Part shown: piece after piece, positions 10,785 to 22,259 of the stretch | How positions within the stretch are numbered: the first letter of the stretch is position 1 | Layout: each line of letters starts with the position of its first letter | Source of the DNA: Cryptomeria japonica | Taxonomy: Eukaryota > Streptophyta > Pinopsida > Cupressales > Cupressaceae | Length of the DNA: 64,000 nucleotides | NCBI RefSeq assembly: GCF_030272615.1 | Contig: NC_081408.1 | Span: 66,629,546 to 66,693,545, forward strand | Reading direction: 5' to 3' | The notes under the pieces: generated by a model | Told to the model about the DNA's origin: nothing | The model's database searches: none | The model's input: the letters and a program-made list of their open reading frames with translations, nothing else | Made by a program: the position numbers and the translations under genes

Positions 10785-11541
10785 TTTTAATAGGGAAAAA
10801 ACAGGTTTTACAAGGACCAAAAACCACATAGTTAGAAACTAAAATAGAATAAGTGGTTTAATTTCACTATAATAGGAAAGTTGTCAAGCAAACAAAAAGA
10901 TAGAAGGCTAAACTAAAAGATAGCAGAAACTAAATCTAGATAAACATTAACCTAAAGAATTTAAAGTCTCAGCCATCTCATTTTCCAGAGTCTTCATCTC
11001 TTGGGCCACCTTTTTCAAGTCCTGGAACTCTTGATTAGATGACTCTACGTTTCACTTCAGGTTGGCTCTAGTTCTCTTGGAGTGAAAAGACTCCTCTTTC
11101 TAGATTTTTTCTCTATAAGCATCGAGGTCCGTGATCAGGGAACCCTGTTGGGATTTATCTAACATATCCACAAGTGTGATCATAGTGGCTACATAGTTTT
11201 TAACAATCTTTTGGCTTTGTGTCGTCATTGCATTCAAAGTTTCCCTGATTTTAGTTACTTCCCCTTCAAATTGCATGGTTTAATTATCATTTTCTCTTTT
11301 CATATTTTCCAAAAGTTTGAGAGTTCTTTGTAGATCGTCCACCTTGGAAAGCTTCTCTTCCTCAGTCCAAACTACCCCTTCCACCTTTTGAGGATTCCCT
11401 TTTTTAGCTATCTCATCCAGTTTTCTTGCGAGTGCCCTTTTCTTAAGTTTAATGTCTTTGATTTCATAAAAGACCTATTTAAAAACCCTAAATAGCTTCA
11501 TGAAACCATTTCTAGCTATAGCCAAAACATCATCTGGATAT
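10785..11541 (-). pseudogene. Coiled-coil ORF remnant and 3' tail, unit B
   Basis: Read on the minus strand, this runs from the LTR junction through the coiled-coil segment seen in unit A to a tail of the form gtttttggtccttgtaaaac...ttttttccctattaaaaaac near 10785-10830. That tail closely resembles the 3' end of the GT-rich non-LTR elements at 23885-23935 and 40690-40735. This suggests the coiled-coil unit was mobilised by the same LINE machinery. Stops interrupt the frame. Confidence 0.55.
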
Positions 11542-12305
11542 TGTTGGCATTTTTTATTATTATGTTGTGATTGTCATTGATGGACACACACTTGCTTTGA
11601 GATCACTTCTTGTATGTATGAGTTATGCTCAACTGATATTTGTTCCAAACTGGTATTGCATTATAGCCTATAGGCAATTGGTGTTTTGCTGAAAGTGTTT
11701 ACCAATCTCAACCAGTATGGAGACCTCAAGCGGTTTGAGGATCTCAAGTGAAGCGAAGAAACTGAAGTGACAGTTATCATTTTCCCAGTCTTCATTTTAG
11801 GACAACCAGTAATTGGTTTAATGTTTAAACCGGTATTACTCTGTGATGAGTTACCAACTGGTAATCGGTAAAGTAGTATGAACCAGTAATACTTTGTGAG
11901 AGTTACCAACTGATATATTTCTGTGATGAGTTACCTTCCACCGACACTTTGACGGTGATTTGCACCATGTTATCAAATGTGTCTAGATGAAATGAACCTA
12001 GGAACTTGCAATGTAATCCTATTGGACCGACATGAAATTAGATTCCTTTTTAAGGACATCATGTCTAGGGTTTTAGGTGGTGTAGTTGTTAGGGTTCAAG
12101 GTGATTGTTGAGGTTTTCACATGTGCGATTATAGAAGAAGAATAGGTCTTTGGGAAGAAATAGAGTGTGGAGATATTGAAGAATGAAGTAATGCTGAAAT
12201 GCATTAATAATGATCAATCGGGGATCTAACCAAGCATACCGTTCTAATATTTAGATCACTCACTTGCTGATTACTTACATCTTCGACAAGTTTGAAACCT
12301 TTAAC
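11542..12305 (+). mobile_element. Truncated LTR, unit B
   Basis: TGTTGGCATTTT start, same family as 551 and 15046, broken at the same cctttaac point as unit A. The shared breakpoint shows the truncation predates the duplication of A and B. Confidence 0.75.
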
Positions 12306-12740
12306 TAGACAAAATTTAGGTACACAGACGCTAAAGCAATGATCCCAATCAACCAAGTATCAAACATGATCACCATCAACATCTTGAATCTCTGCGAAAA
12401 GCCTCACCAACACCACTTATGTATAACATCAAAAGATCTTAAACAAAGATCTTCTGGTGAAAACCTCACCGGATCAACAAACCAAGCATACCATCATATA
12501 AGACAACATCCGATCACCAATTCAAAATGAACTGACTGAACATGAATCTTAGTAGTATGAATAGCATATCTAAGCCAATTCCATAAGAAAAACAATACCG
12601 GAGTATACCGAATTAACATGATCTTACCAGCCACAAACCAAACAACTTATCAGAACCAAAAGGATAGCAATGAAAAAGCTAAAACAACTAGTGTTCACAT
12701 CAATGCAACACATAATCAATTCTTCCAAGTGGCCAACAAT
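12306..12740. other. Array spacer X, unit B (uninterrupted Copia target)
   Basis: Matches 1318-1719 plus 9037-9088. Around 12690-12720 the phrase cacatcaatgcaacacataatc is the site that the Copia element occupies in unit A. No gene seen. Confidence 0.6.
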
Positions 12741-12947
12741 ATGTGTGTGTGTGTGTGTATACATATATATATGTATGTATGCATGAATGTATATCTATAT
12801 ATATATGTGTGTGTATATATATATATATAGTCATATATATGTATATATATGTATATATATGTATATAGAGGTATGTATATTTATATATATATGTATATAT
12901 ATATATATATGTATGTATATGTATATGTATGTGTATGTATATGTATG

Positions 12948-13012
<65 letters not shown>

Positions 13013-13015
13013 ATG

Positions 13016-13046
<31 letters not shown>

Positions 13047-13078
13047 ATATGTATCTTTGTGTGTGTGTGTGTGTGTTT
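12741..13078. repeat. TA/GT microsatellite, unit B
   Basis: GT run at about 12741-12758, TA and GTAT variants, a long TA run at about 12964-13010 and a closing GT run at about 13056-13076. Same architecture as 9089-9488, shorter overall. Confidence 0.9.
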
Positions 13079-14275
13079 AATGGCTAACATTAAGAAGATT
13101 TTATTTTATTCTATAACAATGACAAAGGTTATTAAGGGAAATAACACCTCTCTTTTTATGAGTAAAAATCTTAGAATTCAAAAGGAGGCAACAATGTCTA
13201 TGCAAGGAATGTACTTTGGCTACATTATAGAGGCTGTAATCTTTATTTTGGGAAGATTATCTTTATTAATAAATTCTCATGAATATTGCAGAAACATAGG
13301 TATGTTATCTGTGTTTTCCCCTTATTTTTAATTGATTATGATTTTTTAATGTTCAACTGATTTATGACTTTAATTTCGATAATTTAAAGAAAGATTGGCT
13401 TTCCTTTCTTCCAAACTCTATTGAATAGGTTATGCACCTTCTTTATGCTCTATTAGTTTACATTCATAATATATTTAATATTTCAAGCCATTTGTGCATA
13501 TCTTATAATTAGTTAGTTCCATGAGATATCACGATTAGACAATCTTGAGAGTATTGTAAGCATTTTGCATGTTGTGTCTATGCACATGTTTTGAGATTTT
13601 TCCTCCATGATCATATAAAAGATAAGTAAAATGTACAAAAATAAAAGAATATAATTAAATGATATTTATTTTTTATATAAATAAAATACTTTCAAAGCAT
13701 TATTATAAGGTAAAATTATTAGGAAATGGGGTGTGACAATTGTAACAACACTTTTGTATTTATATAAAATCATGAAAAACTAATTTGATGAGAGGAGAAA
13801 GGGGAAATATACAAGGATACAAAAGGATATAATAGAGGAATAAAAAATCTCATTTGCCAACATTGAGACAATTGGAGAGTAGCCACATAATGTGTGTCCA
13901 ATTTGGAGTTGTTAGAGTTTGCAAACTCCTAAGCAGGATCATGACCTATGATAAACTTTAATGAAAGGAAATAATATTTCACTGGAAGAATAAATATTTA
14001 TTGAGATGTTGATATGGTTTATAGATGTACAATAGACTTACTTAAATATGCAAAAGGAAAGAGATGAGAGAATACAAGATGAGGCCATGTATCTCAATAG
14101 AATCAAAGCGTAGGTACAAATCAATTACTACTCAACAAATTATCTACAACTATTAATGCCTATGTTGAACTTAAGCATGAGTAAATAAATTTATCCAACA
14201 CCCCACCTTAAGTGTAATTTAAGGAGAATAATTATTATGAAAAATGCTATATTATATGATGGTGGTTCCTAACAT
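13079..14275. other. Array spacer Y, unit B
   Basis: Parallel to 9489-10784. It lacks the ~70-bp stretch present at about 9710-9790 in unit A. No coding region supported. Confidence 0.5.
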
Positions 14276-15045
14276 CTAGGCCATTTTTTTTAATAGGGAA
14301 AAAACGGGTTTTACAAGGACCCAAAACCACATAGTTACAAACTAAAATAAAACAAGCGGTTTAATTTCACTAGAGTAGGAAAGTTGTCAAGCAAACAAAA
14401 AGATAGAAGGCTAAACTAAAAGATAGCAAAAACTAAATCCAAATAAACATTAACCTAAAGACTTTAAAGTCTCAGCCATCTCATTTTCCAGAGTCTTCAT
14501 CTCTTGGGCCACCTTTTTCAAGTCCTGGAACTCTTGATTAGATGACTCTATGTTTCGCTTCAGGTTGTTTCTGGTTCTCTTTGAGTGACAAGACTCCTCT
14601 TTCTAGACTTTTTCTCTATTAGCATCGTGGTCCACAATCAAGGAACCCTGCTAGGATTTATCTAACATATCCACAAGTGTGATCATAGTGGCTACATAGT
14701 TTTTAACAATCTCATGGCTTTGTTTCATGATTGCATTCAAAGTTTCCCTAATTTTAGTTACTTCCCCTTCCAACTACATGCTTTTATTATCATTTTCTGT
14801 TTTTATCTTTTCCAAAAGTTTGAGAGTTCTTTGTAGATCATCCACCATGGAAAGCTTCTCTTCCTCAGTCCAAACTGCCCCTTCCACCTTTTGAGGCTTC
14901 CCTTTTTCAACTATCTCATCCAGTTTGCTTGCGAGCACCCTATTCTTAAGTTTAATGTCTTTGATTTCATAAAAGACCTTTTTTAAAAACCCTAAACAGG
15001 TTCATGAAACCTTTTCTAGCTATAGCCAAAACATCATCTAGAGAT
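14276..15045 (-). pseudogene. Coiled-coil ORF remnant and 3' tail, unit C
   Basis: Minus strand. The 3' tail is near 14276-14325. The coiled-coil segment is at about 14650-14940, with the reading upstream of it (LDDVLAIARKGFMNLF) running to the LTR junction at 15045. It resumes across the LTR at 16135 (LKLDDHYFKQDRES), so the solo LTR cut one ORF in two. Several stops are present. Confidence 0.6.
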
Positions 15046-16129
15046 TGTTGGCATTTTTTATTATTATGTTGTGATTGTCATTGATGGACACACACTTGCT
15101 TTGATATCACTTCTTGTATGTATGAGTTATGCTCGACCGGTATTTGTTGCAAACTGGTATTGCATTATAGTCTATAGGCAATCAGTGTTTTGCAGAAAGT
15201 GTTTACCGATCTCAAGCGGTATGGAGACCTCAAGAGGTTCGAGGATCTCAAGTGGAGTGAAAAAAAGGAAGCGGCAGTTATCATTTTCCCAGTCTTTATT
15301 TTTTGACAACCGGTAATTGGTTTAATGTTTAAACCGGTATTACTCTGTGATGAGTTACCAACCGGTAATTGGTAAATTTGTGTGAACTGGTAATACTCTG
15401 TGAGAGTTACCAACTGGTATATTGGACCGACATGAAATCATATTCCTTTTGAAGGACATCATGTCTAGGGTTTTAGGTGGTGTAGTTGTTAGGGTTCTAG
15501 GTGATTGTTGAGGTTTTTGCATGTGCGATTACAAAAGAAGAATAGGTCTGTGTGAAGAAAAAGAGTGTGGAGATATTGAAGACTGAAGTATTGCTGAAAT
15601 GCATTAATAATGAGCTATCAGGGATCTAACCAAGCATAACGTGCTAATATTTAGATCACTCACTTGTTGATTACTCACATCTCTGACAAGTTTGAAACCT
15701 TTAACCAGGTAGGCTTGGCAAAGAATTTGTAAATCCTCTAACAAGGTGGTTCACATCTATGGATCTGAAATCCTCTCACAAGGTAGTCTTTGATCGGACT
15801 TATCTCCTAATAGAGATTTAGATTTCTAACAGGATCTATTCTGGTAAAGAACATTGTATGACCTTAACTGGTTTGGTTACTATTCTACAGATAGTTACTT
15901 GTGAGTTTCATCTCACCGTGTTTTTTCCCATTTGGGTTTGCACATCAAAGTCTCTTGTGTTATGGTGATTGTGCTTCTGTGGGTGAATGCCTTGTTGTTT
16001 GGTTTGCATTTGTGATAACCGGTTTGTTAGTTAAACTGTTATACCAGTTTACTACTAAACTGTTAAAGTGTTTGAGTTTAGTAACCTCTGGTATACTAAT
16101 TCACCCCCCCCCCCTCTTAGAATTCATCA
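15046..16129 (+). mobile_element. Solo LTR with perfect target duplication
   Basis: TGTTGG at 15046 to TTCATCA at 16129, with gagat on both sides (15041-15045 and 16130-16134). Internal landmarks are repeated ACCGGT/ACTGGT motifs at 15310-15420, the hairpin array at 15700-15845 with ATCTC-CTAATA-GAGAT at 15802-15817, the module caccgtgttttttcccatttgggttt at about 15917-15942, and the terminal C-run at 16103-16114. This is the product of LTR-LTR recombination of a Copia-type element. Confidence 0.93.
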
Positions 16130-17728
16130 GAGATTCCCTATCCTGCTTAAAATAGTGGTCATCTAGTTTAAGGTATTTCAAAAATATTGGCCTATTCTCC
16201 TTGTCAGTGGTTGGGTACCCATGTACAACTAATTATGTAATTAATCTCTTACAAATAAATAAAAGGAGAAAAACCCATTAGACAAAAATCCTTTCCAAAA
16301 AATAGATAATGCAAAAGAAGATAAGTTATATGATGGGTGATGAATGGAGGCCTCAACACTAATACTCCATGCTAACTACATCCATCATGAGAATACATGT
16401 ACAATAGACCCACGATACAAGTGAACATGAGAAACTATGCAACCCTCCCATAATTAATAATCACTTGCAAGAATGGTAAGTGTTTGAAGACAACACAAGA
16501 TCTAATTCTTGCAAGCCACTTGTCTCCCCTTAGGAAGAAACAAAACCACATGTATAAATGTAGGTATGCTTCTTGTGTAGGATATGCTAAAAAATATGGA
16601 AGCATGGGGAATAAAAATGGCACCTATAGAAACCGCTCATTCCTTATTAATGAAAGATAATGGTGACACAAAAAAATTAGGTAGATACCCTTTAACAAAT
16701 AAGAAAGTGAGAAACCAAAGCTATGTAGAAACTGATATAGAACAACATCCAAAGATGAAGATAATGTGACAACAAAAATGTAATGGTTGTTATTAAAGGG
16801 GAGAGATAATCCCATAAATGTATCCTCCAAATCTATAATAGAAGACTGAAAAATAAAGCCCAAGATACTAGATAGGAATCCATCCTTCAACCACAAATTT
16901 GAAATATTAAAAAATGTGTCATCCAACCAATTTTGAAAGATAATGATAATCATGTTGATCAGGAATGATAGAGGTCTTAATTAATGACTCTAGATAAGAA
17001 GTCACTGATAGTCGATCAACTATCACTAAAGAAGAATCAAGAACCTCTGAAGTAACCTTAGCCTCATATAAAGTCCCAAAATAATCCAAAGTATCAAATT
17101 ACCTAATAGTATCAAAGTCAAAGGGAATCTTCTCTAAATGATGAAGACACAAATTATGATCTAAAAGCTGATCATCTAGGAATAGCGAAGTATTAGTATT
17201 ACCATATAACTCCCAAATGTAAGTTGAAAGAGTATAAGGAAACTTTAAATATATAATAGAATCCCAAATTTCATCAATAACATGCATATTAATGACTCCT
17301 AGGACATGATCTCTCTTGCAATTCCAAGAAAATATGATCTCTAGATAAAATCTAAGCTAAAGAAGAAAAAAATACACAAAGTATAAGCTAAAACATGAAC
17401 AAACATACAACCACACACAAACATTTACAAACTGGTTAAGATTCTATTACCAAATGTTGTCAAACCATTAGAGGCATAGTTTGACACTAATGAAATTACA
17501 ACACTAGTAGAAACAAAGTATTGATCCTCATAAAGGTATGACAACTTTTCTCATAAATATTGATGAACCAATAAAAAAAATATTTAACATCATTCAAGAA
17601 TTAATAAAAGCATGGCCTACTCGTTATCATCATGATACTTTGCTAAACATGAAACTCAAGATAATATTAGGTTAACGTGGCCAATTATGAGAATTTTAGT
17701 AGACACTATTGCTTTAGGACAAGAAATT
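16130..17728. other. Decayed repeat DNA; N-terminal end of the coiled-coil ORF at 16135-16230 (minus)
   Basis: 16135-16230 on the minus strand continues the ORF interrupted by the solo LTR (VVHGYPTTDKENRPIFLKYL). At 17290-17099 (minus) a 62-codon open stretch (ELYGNTNTSLFLDDQLLDHN) looks like transposon-derived coding sequence but is too short to assign. The rest is AT-rich with no recognisable gene. Confidence 0.4.
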
Positions 17729-18903
17729 CTTGAGAGGGGTGCATGGTAATGTCCCTTTCTTTTGAGATTTAATAATTAATTAAATTATTAAAAATAAATA
17801 AATAAATAAATATTGTAATAATAACCTTATTAATAATAATAATAAATAATACATATACTCAAATGAAATATTGGTATTAATTGGTGCAAGATGAATATTG
17901 ATTGGTACATTATTTTCTTGAGTTGTCAGCCATACACATTTATAAGAAAATTCCCATACTAAATAGGACAATTTCTAATGTAAGAACTTGTCTTATCTTA
18001 CTTTATCATATCTTAATAGGCCTAGCCACCATATATTCCTCTCAAAAGAAAATATATTATGACAAACCTTATTTGGATCATAGTCCCATAAAATTATATC
18101 ACAAAAATATTAATAGAAAGGTGTCATAAATTGAATAAGAGCTGACTTAGCATTAAGCTGATTAATGATGCATTGTTATTTATGATTGTCCATACTCATT
18201 ACTAATTAATCACATTCTATACTTGGTTTATTTTGGGTGTTACTAGCCTTGATAATGGGAGAAGAAATTGCAAGTAGAGTAAAACAATGTTGGGGTCAAC
18301 CTCTAGGTATGCCACCTCATAATATATGATCGGGACGTCCCATTTGGCCAAAGGGGTTCAAGGGTATTTCTTTTGGGCTTGGAAAGGTTAAGCTTCTAGG
18401 GAAAAATATTGCAAACACCTTCATACTCTCTATCATAGTCAATGATTGCATTAGGAGAGTTCAATCATGGAAATATGATAGAAATGGCAAGGTTGAGGAA
18501 AAAGGTGATAGGATACCTCACTAAGCATTCCACCTCATATGGATCTCATGTGCCACATGAGGCCAAGGGGGATAAGGTTCACCCTTGGACATAGGGTAGA
18601 AGGTTTCTAGGGCACCCCACTTAGTCATCTTGGATTGTCTTCACTAAATTTTGAACCTTCTCAATTTAAGAAATGTTGTGACTAGATCCCTACATTAATG
18701 TTTATACTTTACTTTCTAATTAAGAAAATCTACGTTTATGAATCATGGTTATGAAATGATCCTTAACTTGTTGTAGGGTGCCAATCAAAGTAAAAGGTAC
18801 TTGTAAATGATACCTTGTTTTAATTAGGAATTGTGATCTAAGGTAGAATTTGGGCATTTACTATTTGGGTAGAATTTGGGGACATTACAAGTACCCTCTC
18901 AAG
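17729..18903. mobile_element. 1.18-kb block bounded by imperfect inverted repeats (solo LTR or TIR element)
   Basis: The left end reads CTTGAGAGGGGTGCATGGTAATGTCCC. The right end, reverse-complemented, reads CTTGAGAGGG-TACTT-GTAATGTCCCC. The inner parts TGGTAATGTCCC...GGGACATTACA also satisfy the TG...CA rule of an LTR (17744-18889). I find no matching target duplication on either reading. An internal repeat (ccacctcat...ggccaaggggg) occurs near 18310-18365 and 18528-18580. No ORF is supported. Confidence 0.5.
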
Positions 18904-19149
18904 CATGACACCTAGAGATAATAAGACATTTATTGTGCATGATTATCATCGCAAGAAAGGAATAAAGTATGCAAGGATGACCAAGCATAAATGGCCTAAC
19001 ACCCACTAATGAAGCTCTATACATTGGTGTGTACTTCCAAATCTCCAATTTAGATGCATGCCAAGTCAGGTGAAATGCAATGAAAATATCTGTCATGTAT
19101 AAATTACCTACAAGAGATCAACATGTGTCAGACTATAAAAAAGTGGTAT
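18904..19149. other. Intergenic, nothing recognised
   Basis: Short stretch between the inverted-repeat block and the 3' end of the LINE remnant. No gene, repeat or RNA signature is visible. Confidence 0.5.
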
Positions 19150-22075
19150 CTACTAATTTAATAGGGGATAGTACCCCATCCACTTGGACCTAGGCTTGAT
19201 TGAACTGACCTCCCCTTTCTCAACTAGGAATTCTTTGTTTTGTAAGGTATCTGCTAGCCCATTCACTTCTCTGAAGTAGTGTTTGATGGTAAACTTGTGA
19301 AACTTATAAAGAGTAAACCAAGCTTCTTGAAGGACATAACAAAATTTCCAATTAGGTTTCAGATTTTACCACTCGAGATATAATTTTAATTTAATCCCCT
19401 TCTATAATAAATTTTGAGATGCCAAGAAGGAGTTCTAAATGTAAACCATGAACTAGAGCATAGGCCTTCATAGCATTGTTTGAACCATTCGGAATTCTCA
19501 TTGCTCTAGCCTCCAAAACACATCCTTTAAAATCTCGTATCAAACAAGCCAACCCTTGAATATTTTGGGTTCCCGTTAGCTACCCATCAAAATTGAGTTT
19601 CCAGTGATGACGATATGGAGGTTCCCATTTAACATCCTTTCTGGATCTATTTCCAATCATATTATTAAGAAGACTACCCTTGAAAGGGAGGGTGATTCCT
19701 TGCCATTGATTAAGGACCAAGTCATCCTAGGATTTAAAGCATGAGTCTAGCCTCTTATTTTTTATAGTATAGGTATTTACTACTTCTAAAATGGAGATTT
19801 CAATATTATTTATAACATGCTTACATGAATTTTTCTCATTCCTAAATATCGCCCAATTTATTTCCCACAGATGTTCCAGATGATTATAGTTAAAGCTACT
19901 TCCCAAATTATAGCAAAAAATGGCCAAGCTTCAAACAATAAAGATAGGTTGGATTGATGGTGGCTAGACCAATGAAGATTGCTAAGAATCCACATTCAAC
20001 ATTTATTAGCAAATTCACAATTGAATAGCAAGTGGTTCATATATTCTATTTCCTTTTTACATAATACACAATTGAAAGCCAAAGAAGGACCAAGGTGATG
20101 GACTCTCACTACTTAGAATTCTTTCCCTGATAGCAAGCCAAGAAAAATCTCTTAGCTTTGGAAAACTTGCATCTATCAAACAAAATGATAAACATCCTAA
20201 TAATATTGTCCTAATAATAAAGAGCTTCATATCCTTCCTTTACTAAATATTATCCTAAATTGGATTGATTCCACATGGTTTTATCCTATTCCAAGCTAAT
20301 ATAAATAGACCGCTGGCTAAGAATCTTGGCTAAGATAGTTTTTTGGTTTTGAGGTGGCATCTAGTGAGGAAACGTCTTTCCATTCCGCTACGGAAATGTC
20401 CTTGTGATTTGAAACCATGAAGTAATCAGATGCTTTTACTCCCCAAGAGGTCCTTAAAATCCTCTTAATATCTAATTGATTATCCCGATTTTCAAGCGGA
20501 GGATATCTATTTAAAGAATCCTCCTAAAATAAAGCCTTTTTTGCCATCATGAATATCCCAATAGAGGTGAGGGGGGAGGATTTTTTTACAACTGCCAAGA
20601 AATTCAATAACTGGAAGCCTTAAGGAAGGTCTAAAGATGTGAAAATGGACCCAGTTGGAGTTGTTATAAAAAAAATAATTTCTAGACCAGTTTCGTACCA
20701 AGCGCCAAGTTTATAAAAGGAAGATTATGGATACCTGCCCCACTAGCATTTTTAGGGATACAACATTTATCCCATGCAAGGAGATGCATCTTATCTTTTT
20801 TTTTTAAGAATTTTCCCGAGAAAGCGCTACATGGAAGATTCAACTGCAATTAAAATACCTTTTGGCATAGGTAGAACTGACATTATGTATTTTGAAATTA
20901 TGTTTAGAACAAACTTAATCATGAAAATACGACCAACCAATGAGATCCAATATTTTTTCCATGAGGAAATTATATTATGGATGGAGTAAAGATGTCAACC
21001 CAAAAACTACTCTTATTTCTCTCCACAAACAGTGGGATGCCTAAGTATTTACAAGGATAGGTATCTAGTTTGAAGCTTAGGAGAGTGCCTAAGTATTTAC
21101 AAGGATAGGTATCTAGTTTGAAGCTTAGGAAATTAGTAAGCTTGGCCAAGAGGAGAGAGGAACAATTTGAAAAGAATACCTTAGATTTGGAGGCATTGTG
21201 CTTCTTCCTAGATATGACACAATATGTGTTGACAACTTGCTTGTTATCTTAGCTTCCTTCGATGAAGCCTCCCCAAAAATCAATGTGTCATGAAAAGATA
21301 ATATATGGGGGGATGCTATAGATACATGTTGGCAATTCCCTTCCATAGCCCCTATAGATGATGGGTAGATATTGATCTGCTTAAAGCTTTTGCTAAAATA
21401 ATGAATAGGAAGAGAGATAAGGGATCCCCTATCCTATACCCTCGGTGGAGGAGTACAAGTCACCTGAACTCCCATTAATACTTTCTAAAAATTTATCTCT
21501 TGAGATACATGATATAATCCATTTGGTCTAGAGTTTAGAGAACCCAAATCAAAGCATCACCTATTCCAAAAATTTCCAGTTTACCCTATTGTAGGCTTTC
21601 ATCATATCTAGTTTAAGGATCACTGCATTTGATTTAACTTAATGAATTAAATGAAGGATTTCATGTGCAATAAGAGCCCACTCAGAAGTTTCTTTACTAG
21701 GTACAAAACCCCCTTGCTCGTCTGAGATAAATTTAGATATCACCTTAGCTAAGCTTAAGGAAATGGCCTATATAAAGATACTGTAGATAGTATTACATAG
21801 GGAAATGGGATTGAAGTCCAAAACTAAAGCAAGAGACTGAACCTTTGGAATGAGAGAAATAAGAGTAGTATTGAATTTCTCTAAGAGATTACAATTATGT
21901 ATTGATTCCTCTACTACATACCAAACATCTCAACCCATAAAGTGCTAATTTTTCTAAAAAGTCATGGCAGAAAATCTATTTGGTCCTTGTACTTAGTTAG
22001 GGGACATAGAAAATACAACTATTTTGATTTCCTCTAGAGTGAATGGTTTGAGGACATGTTGGAAAATATAAATTC
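19150..22075 (-). pseudogene. LINE (L1-type) remnant, 5'-truncated: RT, zf-RVT region, RNase H
   Basis: Minus strand, many stops and shifts. From upstream: an RT N-terminus (LISLIPKVQSL near 21850, ISKFISDEQGGFVPSKETSEW near 21700, AVILKLDMMKAYNRVNW near 21600), and a polymerase core reading LSFHDTLIFGEASSKEAK near 21260 where FADD is normal, so one catalytic Asp is lost. Next come a thumb and linker, a zinc-knuckle-like region near 20200-20400, and RNase H near 19650-19250 (CLIRDFKGCVLEARAMRI). The 3' end is tatcccctattaaatt near 19160. The endonuclease and ORF1 are missing, as expected for 5' truncation. Confidence 0.85.
21038..21133. repeat. 48-bp tandem duplication inside the LINE remnant
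   Basis: tgcctaagtatttacaagg begins at 21038 and again at 21086, and the copies are nearly identical through tttgaagcttagga. 48 bp is 16 codons, so it would not shift the RT frame. Near-identity in such decayed sequence implies a recent event. Confidence 0.95.
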
Positions 22076-22259
22076 ATAATTCATACTTATTTGGTTCATG
22101 AGATCTTGAAAAAATTTAAGATATTTTTATAATTTAAAAGTGAAGAGAGGACTATTTAAGTTGATAAAATGTTAGTGTGTCTTTTACTTTTAACCAATAC
22201 ATTTTTTATCTAGAAGAGTTAAAAGAGGTGTAGTATGGGAATAAGAATCATAATATTGG
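22076..22259. other. AT-rich spacer, nothing recognised
   Basis: Between the truncated 5' end of the LINE and the GT-rich element. No coding or repeat signature is visible. Confidence 0.4.

Larger units (their letters stand above)
1..16129. repeat. Tandem array of a ~3.5-kb compound unit (A, B, partial C)
   Basis: The same phrase (cttcatctcttgggccacc) begins at 1, 10992 and 14495, and long stretches after each start align with only scattered differences. Unit B is 3503 bp. Unit A is about 3.67 kb once the 7.3-kb Copia insertion at 1720-9036 is subtracted. Each unit reads: minus-strand coiled-coil ORF remnant, part of one LTR family, a spacer, a TA/GT microsatellite, and an AT-rich spacer. 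Unit C ends differently, keeping the whole LTR. The layout is best explained by segmental duplication or unequal exchange of an already composite repeat. The array continues left of the window. Confidence 0.9.

Noticed and set aside
12787-13331. Open frames across the unit B microsatellite
   Set aside because: Same simple-repeat artefact as in unit A.
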